A DNA stretch of 6,414 bases from positions 1 through 6,414 of the forward strand of contig CASEFF010000097.1 of NCBI GenBank assembly GCA_949287115.1. The letters are read 5' to 3'. The notes below the pieces were generated by a model that saw only the letters and a program-made list of their open reading frames with translations, was not told the origin of the DNA and did not search any database. The translations under genes and the position numbers were made by a program. This document shows, one piece after another, positions 1 to 5,484 of this stretch. The stretch comes from an uncultured Bacillota bacterium. Lineage in GTDB: Bacteria; Bacillota; Clostridia; Peptostreptococcales; Anaerovoracaceae. Every line of letters begins with the position of its first letter. The first letter of the stretch is position 1.

Positions 1-795
1 AAGCTGGACGGACTCATCGCGGAAAAGATGGGATTCGACGGCTGTTATGCAGTGTCCGGTCAGACGTATTCAAGGAAAGTGGACACGCGCGTCCTCAACA
101 TCCTGGCAGGCATCGCCCAGAGCGCCCATAAATTCAGCAACGACATCAGACTGCTGCAGCATCTGAAGGAGATAGAAGAGCCGTTTGAAAAGAACCAGAT
201 CGGCTCGTCGGCCATGGCATACAAGAGAAACCCGATGCGCTCGGAGCGTATCGCGGCTCTTTCCAACTTCGTGATCGCCGGAGTCCTCAACCCTGCCATC
301 ACGGCTTCGACTCAGTGGTTCGAAAGGACGCTGGACGACTCGGCCAACAAGAGGCTGAGCGTTTCCGAGAGCTTCCTGGCCACCGACGGCATCCTGGAGC
401 TCTACATGAACATCACGTCGGGACTTGTGGTATATCCTAAGGTCATCGAGGCGCGTCTGATGAGCGAGCTGCCGTTCATGGCGACGGAAAACATCATGAT
501 GGACGCCGTAAAGGCAGGCGGAGACAGGCAGGTCCTCCACGAAAAGATCAGGCAGCACTCCATGGCAGCCGGAAGGCGCGTCAAGGAAGAAGGCGCCGAC
601 AACGATCTTCTGGACAGGATCGCCGCCGACCCTGATTTCAACATGACGAAGGAACAGCTGCTGGCGCTCATGAAACCGGAAAACTTCACCGGATGCGCCG
701 AAAACCAGACGGAAAGGTTCCTGAAGGAACACGTCGAGCCTGTTCTCAGGGCAAACGAGGATTCTCTCGGCATGCACGCCGACATCAACGTATAA
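1..795 (+). CDS. purB: Adenylosuccinate lyase, C-terminal part (5' end cut by window edge)
   Basis: This enzyme splits adenylosuccinate to AMP plus fumarate, and SAICAR to AICAR plus fumarate, in the cytoplasm. The frame is open from base 1, so the visible 264 residues are the C-terminal part of a longer protein; the first ATG at 28 is internal. The fumarase/aspartase superfamily signature [15 protein letters not shown] is encoded at about 202-246. It carries the serine-bearing flexible loop and the Lys and Asn of the family pattern G-S-x2-M-x2-K-x-N. Further recognisable blocks are [27 protein letters not shown] and [10 protein letters not shown], followed by the helical ADSL C-terminal domain. 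These blocks match the longer, human-like ADSL clade (about 475-485 residues) better than the shorter B. subtilis type, so about 210 N-terminal residues should lie outside the window. The signature has Ala where many family members have Pro (SAMAYK versus SAMPYK). It is followed by purA, the preceding step in AMP synthesis. Confidence 0.95.
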   Translation, partial: KLDGLIAEKMGFDGCYAVSGQTYSRKVDTRVLNILAGIAQSAHKFSNDIRLLQHLKEIEEPFEKNQIGSSAMAYKRNPMRSERIAALSNFVIAGVLNPAITASTQWFERTLDDSANKRLSVSESFLATDGILELYMNITSGLVVYPKVIEARLMSELPFMATENIMMDAVKAGGDRQVLHEKIRQHSMAAGRRVKEEGADNDLLDRIAADPDFNMTKEQLLALMKPENFTGCAENQTERFLKEHVEPVLRANEDSLGMHADINV

Positions 796-817
796 ACACG
801 TATAAATTTTGAAATCC

Positions 818-846
818 CGGGAATGTCGCAAAGGCGATAATTCCTG
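818..846 (+). other. RNA hairpin in the purB-purA gap
   Basis: Bases 818-829 pair with 834-846. The stem is about 12 bp with two G-T wobbles, one bulged A at 839 and a four-base loop (AAAG, 830-833). No T-run follows, so it does not look like a simple intrinsic terminator. It ends 10 bases before the purA ribosome site. It could be a processing, stability or attenuation element, or have no function. The pairing is seen directly; any role is inference. Confidence 0.4.
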
Positions 847-873
847 CATTATGAAAAAGGAGATTTGATCTAA

Positions 874-2166
874 ATGATAAAAGCAATCGTAGGAGCCAAC
901 TGGGGCGACGAAGGAAAAGGTAAGATAACCGATATGCTCTCGCAGGACGCGGATATCGTCATCCGCTTTCAGGGAGGCAGCAACGCCGGACATACCATAA
1001 AGAACGATTACGGTAAGTTCGCCCTTCACATGCTTCCGTCGGGAGTTTTCTATGATCACGTTACGAATATCCTGGGCAACGGAGTCGCCCTCAACATCCC
1101 TTATATGATCGACGAGATAAATTCTCTCGTGTCGGAGAACGTGCCCAAGCCGCACATCCTCGTTTCCGACAGGGCTCAGATCCTGATGCCTTATCATATA
1201 CTCTTCGATGAATACGAGGAAGCGCGCCTTGCCGGAAAGGCATTCGGCTCGACGAAATCGGGCATCGCGCCTTTCTACTCCGACAAATTCGCCAAGATCG
1301 GTTTTCAGGTACAGGAGCTGTTCATGGACGAGGCTCTCCTCCGGGAAAAGGTGGAAAGGGTCATCACCCAGAAGAACATCCTGCTGAAGCACCTTTACAA
1401 CAAGCCCGAGCTCAAAGCCGACGACGTGATGGCAACGCTCCTCGAATACAGGGAAATGGTAAGACCGTACGTCTGCGACGTGGCTCTTTTCCTCGACGAA
1501 GCTCTGAAATCGGGAAAGCAGATCCTGCTGGAAGGACAGCTGGGAGCTCTGAAGGATCCGGATCACGGCATATATCCTATGGTCACGTCTTCTTCGACCC
1601 TTGCCGCTTACGGAGCCATCGGCGCCGGCGTACCGCCGTATGAGATAACGGATATCATCACGGTCGTAAAGGCCTACTCCAGCGCAGTGGGAGGCGGCGC
1701 CTTCGTCAGCGAGATACTGGACGAAGAGGAAGCCGAAGAGCTGAGAAAGCGCGGCGGAGACGGCGGGGAATACGGAGCCACCACCGGCAGACCGCGAAGG
1801 GTCGGCTGGTTTGACGCCGTGGCAACGAGATACGGCTGCATGACGCAGGGAACGACGGAAGTCGCTTTCACCGTACTCGACCCTCTCGGATATCTGGACG
1901 AGATCCCCGTATGCGTCGGTTACGAGATCGACGGCGAGATCACCGACAGGTTCCCTTGCACGTCAAAGCTCGAGAAGGCAAAGCCCGTACTCAAAAAGCT
2001 TCCGGGATGGAAATGCGACATAACGGGAATACGCGAATTTGAAAAGCTCCCTGCCGAAGCACAGGCATACGTCGATGAGGTGGAAAAACTCATCGGTTTC
2101 CCGATCACCTACGTTTCCAACGGGCCGGGAAGAGATGACATCATCAGGAGAAGCCCGAAACTGTAG
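874..2166 (+). CDS. purA: Adenylosuccinate synthetase, clostridial variant form
   Basis: This enzyme makes adenylosuccinate from IMP and L-aspartate, normally with GTP hydrolysis, as the first committed step to AMP in the cytoplasm. The product is 430 residues, the normal family length. The ATG at 874 follows AAGGAG (857-862) by 11 bases. The phosphate loop GDEGKGK (residues 11-17) carries the catalytic Asp12, and NAGHT (37-41) carries the catalytic His40. The DHGIYPMVTSS block (230-240) and the aspartate-loop motif GATTGRPRR (301-309) are also intact. Several usually conserved sites differ. The TKLDVLD guanine-binding motif reads VAFTVLD, giving Ala331 and Thr333 where E. coli has Lys331 and Asp333. 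The GTTGRGIGP loop is GSTKSGIAP, E. coli Arg143 corresponds to Lys141, and STGPDR is SNGPGR (415-420). From memory, similar variants occur in other gut Clostridia and are annotated as PurA. It is not a PurZ type by the catalytic-Asp criterion. purB lies upstream and alr 32 bp downstream. Confidence 0.94.
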   Translation: MIKAIVGANWGDEGKGKITDMLSQDADIVIRFQGGSNAGHTIKNDYGKFALHMLPSGVFYDHVTNILGNGVALNIPYMIDEINSLVSENVPKPHILVSDRAQILMPYHILFDEYEEARLAGKAFGSTKSGIAPFYSDKFAKIGFQVQELFMDEALLREKVERVITQKNILLKHLYNKPELKADDVMATLLEYREMVRPYVCDVALFLDEALKSGKQILLEGQLGALKDPDHGIYPMVTSSSTLAAYGAIGAGVPPYEITDIITVVKAYSSAVGGGAFVSEILDEEEAEELRKRGGDGGEYGATTGRPRRVGWFDAVATRYGCMTQGTTEVAFTVLDPLGYLDEIPVCVGYEIDGEITDRFPCTSKLEKAKPVLKKLPGWKCDITGIREFEKLPAEAQAYVDEVEKLIGFPITYVSNGPGRDDIIRRSPKL

Positions 2167-2198
2167 ACTATATATTTTAAATTTCGGAGGATCCAATA

Positions 2199-3338
2199 AT
2201 GTACAAAGAAGCGCTCAGAGCCGCATGGGCGGAGATCAACATAACGAACCTTGATTTCAACATCAAGAAAATAAAGGAAAAGGTGGGTCCGGGCAGAAAG
2301 ATCACCGGTATCATAAAGGCTGACGCCTACGGACACGGCGCGGTAAAAGTCGCCACCGTACTGCGCGCCAACGGTATCGAGTCATTCGGCGTGGCCACCA
2401 TCTCCGAAGCCGTAAGGCTCAGAAAAGCAGGCTTCGTCCTGGAGGAGATAATAGTCCTGGGGCTGTCTCCGGACCCTTACGCCGACGCCATCGTGGAGCA
2501 CAGGCTGTCGCCGGTGGTATGCGATTTCAAGAACGCCGAAGCCATATCGAAGGCGGCGAGAAAGGCCGGTATACTCATAAACGGATATGTCGCCATAGAT
2601 ACCGGAATGGGACGCATAGGCTACGATATCGAAAACTCGGCATCCATAGCCGACATAAATATGATACAGCATCTGCCCAACTTCAGGATCGCAGGGCTCT
2701 TTTCACACTTTGCGACTGCCGACGCGGCCGACAAGACGTATTCCACGGTACAGGAGCAGCGCTTCATGGTATTTTACAAAAAGCTTCTGGACGCCGGCGT
2801 GCAGATCCCGATAAGGACGCTGGCAAACAGCGGCGCCGTCATGGAGCTGAGTTCTTCCCATTACGAAATGGTGCGCCCGGGAATAATACTGTACGGCTGC
2901 TACCCTTCGGATGAAGTGGACAGACGTCAGCTGGAGCTGAGACCTGTCATGTCCATAAAGGCCAACATCGTACAGTTAAAGAAAGTCCCTGCCGGCAATT
3001 CCATAAGTTACGGCAGGAAGTTCACGACGAGACGCGACAGCCTGATCGCCACCATACCCATAGGTTATTCCGACGGCCTTCCGCGACTTTATTCTTCGGA
3101 CGGCAAGGTGATCGTCAACGGCGTTTTCGCTCCCATAGCAGGGACAATATGCATGGATCAGTGCATGATAGATGTGACCCATGTGCCTTATCCGCGTCCG
3201 GGCGATGAGGTGACCATCATGGGCAAGGATGGTATCTACGAGATAACCGCCGAGGATATCGCAAAGAGCGTCGGCACCATAAACTACGAGATCCTCTGCT
3301 CCTTCGGACAGAGACTCCCGAAGGTTTACGTATATTGA
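2199..3338 (+). CDS. alr: Alanine racemase, PLP-dependent
   Basis: This cytoplasmic enzyme interconverts L- and D-alanine and supplies D-Ala for peptidoglycan. It is 379 residues long, usual for the family. GGAGG (2186-2190) lies 8 bases before the ATG, and the family-typical AWAEIN block starts at residue 9, which supports this start. The N-terminal TIM-barrel domain (about 8-240) carries the PLP-binding lysine, Lys40, in KADAYGHG. The C-terminal beta domain (about 245-375) carries the second catalytic base, Tyr271, in SISYGRKFTT. MVRPGIILYG, PIGYSDGLPR and AGTICMDQCMIDVT are further family blocks. All key residues are present, so it should be active. Only 32 bp separate it from purA and 23 bp from the lipoprotein gene, so it is probably transcribed with both. 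No separate promoter is evident. Its presence next to purine genes has no direct metabolic logic that I can see. Confidence 0.96.
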   Translation: MYKEALRAAWAEINITNLDFNIKKIKEKVGPGRKITGIIKADAYGHGAVKVATVLRANGIESFGVATISEAVRLRKAGFVLEEIIVLGLSPDPYADAIVEHRLSPVVCDFKNAEAISKAARKAGILINGYVAIDTGMGRIGYDIENSASIADINMIQHLPNFRIAGLFSHFATADAADKTYSTVQEQRFMVFYKKLLDAGVQIPIRTLANSGAVMELSSSHYEMVRPGIILYGCYPSDEVDRRQLELRPVMSIKANIVQLKKVPAGNSISYGRKFTTRRDSLIATIPIGYSDGLPRLYSSDGKVIVNGVFAPIAGTICMDQCMIDVTHVPYPRPGDEVTIMGKDGIYEITAEDIAKSVGTINYEILCSFGQRLPKVYVY

Positions 3339-3347
3339 AAATGAAAC

Positions 3348-3355
3348 AAAAGGAG
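3348..3355 (+). promoter_or_regulatory. Ribosome binding site that sets the lipoprotein start
   Basis: AAAAGGAG ends 6 bases before the ATG at 3362. The frame is also open to a TTG at 3335 and an ATG at 3341, but those would place this site inside the coding region and add nine residues in front of a good signal peptide. The ATG at 3362 is therefore chosen. Confidence 0.8.
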
Positions 3356-3361
3356 ACAACA

Positions 3362-3814
3362 ATGAAGAAGATATACAAGATTCTGCCGGTATTGTCCATA
3401 GCGCTGCTCATGCTCCTCGCAGCAGCGGGATGCGGCAGCGGCGGCGACTCTCAGGATGCCGCAGGCGATGGGAACGCCGACGCAGGCAGCGGTCAGACCA
3501 TAACCATAACGATGGATATCGGTTTTCCGGATGAATCCGGTGTTGCCGATATAGAAGACGCCGCCGTGACGGTAGATGAAGGCTGCAGCGTACTCAACGC
3601 TCTCGTCACCTACTGCAACGACAACGATATAGAAGTTGTTACGGACGAATTTTCCGAAAACCCTTACGTGACAGGCATAAACGGCGTAATGGAAGATGAT
3701 ACCGCCGGCTGGACTTACGAAGTGAACGATGAGATGATCATGGAGTCGGCCGACGCCTGCATACTTAAAGACGGCGACGAAGTGAGCTGGGAATTCGAAA
3801 GCTGGAGCGAATGA
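3362..3814 (+). CDS. Secreted lipoprotein with DUF4430 (transcobalamin C-terminal-like) domain
   Basis: The product has 150 residues. Residues 1-23 form a lipoprotein signal peptide: KK near the N-terminus, a hydrophobic core at 7-19, and a lipobox AAGC with Cys24 as the lipidated residue. It should therefore be anchored to the outer face of the membrane. A Gly/Asp/Ala-rich linker (25-44) leads to a domain at about 45-146. Its hallmarks NPYVTGINGV (100-109), a GWTYEVND block (116-123) and ILKDGDEVSWEF (134-145) are those of DUF4430, related to the C-terminal domain of transcobalamin and intrinsic factor. The mature part is extraordinarily acidic: 32 Asp/Glu, one Lys, no Arg or His in 127 residues. 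Cysteines at 75, 85 and 133 could form a disulphide or bind a ligand. It is the last gene of the purB-purA-alr unit. A role in capturing a cofactor or cation is inference from the fold and charge; the ligand is unknown. Confidence 0.85.
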   Translation: MKKIYKILPVLSIALLMLLAAAGCGSGGDSQDAAGDGNADAGSGQTITITMDIGFPDESGVADIEDAAVTVDEGCSVLNALVTYCNDNDIEVVTDEFSENPYVTGINGVMEDDTAGWTYEVNDEMIMESADACILKDGDEVSWEFESWSE

Positions 3815-3842
3815 TCCGTTCCCGTAATATAGACGATCGAAA

Positions 3843-3883
3843 AGCGGGGCATCAACAGGATGAAGGACTGTCGATGCCCCGCT
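3843..3883. terminator. Bidirectional intrinsic terminator between convergent operons
   Basis: Bases 3843-3853 pair perfectly with 3873-3883 in an 11 bp GC-rich stem. ACAG (3855-3858) and CTGT (3868-3871) extend it inside the loop. On the plus strand it is followed by a weak T-rich tract (TCTTTGATTGTT), 28 bases after the lipoprotein stop codon. On the minus strand the stem is followed by TTTT, 15 bases beyond the methyltransferase stop codon. The position between two convergent genes fits termination from both sides. Confidence 0.85.
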
Positions 3884-3898
3884 CTTTGATTGTTACTG

Positions 3899-4717
3899 TT
3901 ACTGCACTTCCCAATACACCGTCACCACCGTCGTTTCCACCTTCTCGGTGACCGTGCCGCCGACGCTCCTCTTTTCGACGAATCCGTGTATCCGCTCCTT
4001 TTCCTCAGATGTCAGTTCCTTTCTCAGCGAAGCCTGGTCGATGCACCAGTCTGTCATCTTTTCAACGGATCGCTCCATGGTCCATATTTCCTTTTTGGAT
4101 GTGACTTCCGGAGTGATGCCTTTGAGCCAGAGGTAGTTGAAGGTATTCAGCACCGTCATGTCCAGTTCGTCCGCCTTCCGCGGCAGCCCTACTTCCCCGA
4201 AGGCTCCGTCCATGATCTCATCGCTCCGCCTCGTCGGCTTTACGAGAAAACAATGACCGGCCGCGCACCTGTTCATAAGATCCAGCGTATGATAATCGCA
4301 TATGGCCGGTGTCATATGGGCAAACACTATGTCGAACCGGCTTTCCCAGCCTTTTTCTCCTATATCCGCCTGGCCCCAGTCCTCTGCGATGAACTCCGAA
4401 TTTTCAATGCCTTCTTCGGCCGCTCTCCTGCGGGCAGCCTCTATCATGACGGGAGACACGTCCGTGCCCACCGTCTTCGCGACGAAAGGTGCGAGAGCCA
4501 GCGAATACTGCCCCGCGCCGCATCCGATATCCAGCACCTCACAGTTTTTCGCAGGTTTCGCTTTTTCCCACAGATAAGCGAGGAATCCGTTCTCATGTGT
4601 GTCGGGGATCGGTTTTCTGATGAAGTCCTCCGCCCTGCCGTCCCACATCTTCGCATACTGCTCTCCGTTGCCTCTGTCCTCGTAGACCCATTCTCTTTTC
4701 AGCGTTTCAAGATCCAT
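3899..4717 (-). CDS. Class I SAM-dependent methyltransferase in an ABC importer operon
   Basis: The product has 272 residues when started at the ATG at 4717. That start has AAGGAG (4727-4732) 9 bases upstream. The frame is open further upstream, but there it overlaps the ATPase gene antisense to no purpose, and the Met codon at 4726 directly abuts the ribosome site. The Rossmann fold begins near residue 58. Motif I is VLDIGCGAG (61-69), the glycine-rich SAM-binding loop; the acidic second strand is VGTDVSPVMIEAARRRA, and the FDIVFAHMTPAI block forms strand 4. An N-terminal helical part has a WDGRAEDF block (25-32), often seen in small-molecule methyltransferases of the UbiE / methyltransf_11 type. 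There is no signal peptide, so it is cytoplasmic. It starts 14 bp after the ATPase stop codon and is the last gene of the operon. The methyl acceptor is unknown; action on an imported chelate or cofactor, or on a precursor of one, is inference. Confidence 0.85.
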   Translation of the reverse strand: MDLETLKREWVYEDRGNGEQYAKMWDGRAEDFIRKPIPDTHENGFLAYLWEKAKPAKNCEVLDIGCGAGQYSLALAPFVAKTVGTDVSPVMIEAARRRAAEEGIENSEFIAEDWGQADIGEKGWESRFDIVFAHMTPAICDYHTLDLMNRCAAGHCFLVKPTRRSDEIMDGAFGEVGLPRKADELDMTVLNTFNYLWLKGITPEVTSKKEIWTMERSVEKMTDWCIDQASLRKELTSEEKERIHGFVEKRSVGGTVTEKVETTVVTVYWEVQ

Positions 4718-4726
4718 TTGCCTCAT

Positions 4727-4732
4727 CTCCTT
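4727..4732 (-). promoter_or_regulatory. Ribosome binding site that sets the methyltransferase start
   Basis: AAGGAG on the minus strand overlaps the last base of the ATPase stop codon (4732-4734). It sits 9 bases before the ATG at 4717 but has no spacer to the ATG at 4726. The downstream ATG is therefore preferred. Confidence 0.75.
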
Positions 4733-5484
4733 CAATCCACCAGTATCATCCGTTTTCCCCGCACGTCCACCACTTCGCCGTCGATGCCGTAGACGTCCTT
4801 TATGGCTTTTCTGTCGAGTATGTCCTGCCCGCCGTACCGGTACACTTCCCCGTCCTGAAGCAGCAGGAACCTGTCGCAGAACCTGAGGGCCAGGTTCAGG
4901 TCGTGGATGACCACCATGGCCGTTATGTTTCCGGTCCTGCATATGCTCTTCACCTTGTCCAGCACCTGATACTGGTTCTTTATATCGAGGCTGCTGGTGG
5001 GCTCGTCCAGCAGCAGCAGTCTCGGCTGCTGTGCCAGCGCTCTTGCCAGCATGACCTTCTGCCTCTCTCCGCCGCTGAGCTCGTTGAGATACCTTCCCCG
5101 CATGTTGATAACCTGAAGGCTTTCCATCGCTTCGTGGACGATCTCGTGATCCTCCTCAGTGAAACCCCATGTCATATACGGTCTTCTTCCCAGCATCACC
5201 ATGTCGTGGACCGTCATCTGAGTGTCAGGCACAGTCTGCGCCACGAATGCTGTACGCTTTGCTATCTCCTTCACGGGCATGTTGAGAAGCTCTTCGCCGT
5301 CCATGCGTATGCTGCCGCTGTCCGGGAACAGTATCTTGTTGAAGCACTTCAGCATCGTGCTCTTGCCCGCACCGTTGTTGCCGAGGACCGCGAGGAATCG
5401 CCCCTCTTCCAGCCCGAAGCTGACGGACCTCAGCACATCAGGCCCTCCCGGATAATGAAATCTCAGTTCACTTACTTTCAGCAT
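4732..5484 (-). CDS. ABC importer ATPase, FecE/BtuD/HmuV type
   Basis: This is the cytoplasmic nucleotide-binding subunit that drives import through the FecCD-type permease encoded just upstream. It has 250 residues and every ABC motif: Walker A GNNGAGKST (35-43), Q-loop Gln83, signature LSGGERQ (136-142), Walker B LLLLDEP (156-162), D-loop SLD (165-167) and switch His194. The stretch VMLGRRPYMTWGFTEED (96-112) is typical of the iron-chelate / heme / cobalamin importer subgroup. The ATG at 5484 follows AGGGGAG (5494-5500, minus strand) by 9 bases. The gene overlaps the 3' end of the permease gene by 7 nt, which points to coupled translation. The sequence alone does not separate siderophore, heme and cobalamin as substrate, so no gene symbol is given. 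Confidence 0.95.
   Translation of the reverse strand: MLKVSELRFHYPGGPDVLRSVSFGLEEGRFLAVLGNNGAGKSTMLKCFNKILFPDSGSIRMDGEELLNMPVKEIAKRTAFVAQTVPDTQMTVHDMVMLGRRPYMTWGFTEEDHEIVHEAMESLQVINMRGRYLNELSGGERQKVMLARALAQQPRLLLLDEPTSSLDIKNQYQVLDKVKSICRTGNITAMVVIHDLNLALRFCDRFLLLQDGEVYRYGGQDILDRKAIKDVYGIDGEVVDVRGKRMILVD

Noticed and set aside
788..806. ACGTATAAA repeated twice, 10 bases apart, at the purB stop codon
   Set aside because: It is too short and isolated to support a binding site or repeat element.
809..841. TTGAAA ... GATAAT as a possible purA promoter
   Set aside because: The spacing is 21 bases, well over the usual 16-18, and the -10 candidate is buried in the hairpin stem.
851..868. Five-codon open frame (MKKEI) covering the purA ribosome site
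   Set aside because: It has no ribosome site of its own; the AAGGAG within it is explained by purA. Probably chance.
70..1566. Long minus-strand open frame (498 codons) opposite purB and purA
   Set aside because: It lies antisense to two clearly recognised enzymes, crosses their gap, has no recognisable domain and is rich in His/Arg/Val/Asp as expected from the complement of biased codons. It is a shadow.
874..2166. PurA variant as a PurZ-type 2-aminoadenylosuccinate synthetase
   Set aside because: PurZ enzymes lose the catalytic Asp of the phosphate loop; here GDEGKGK with Asp12 is intact and the gene sits beside purB.
3891..3902. Tandem TGTTAC at the methyltransferase stop codon
   Set aside because: Two copies of six bases only; no sign of a repeat element or attachment site.
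4718..4942. N-terminal extension of the methyltransferase frame upstream of 4717
   Set aside because: It overlaps the ATPase coding sequence, gives low-complexity Arg/Gly/His-rich sequence and has no ribosome site, whereas the ATG at 4717 has a well-placed AAGGAG.
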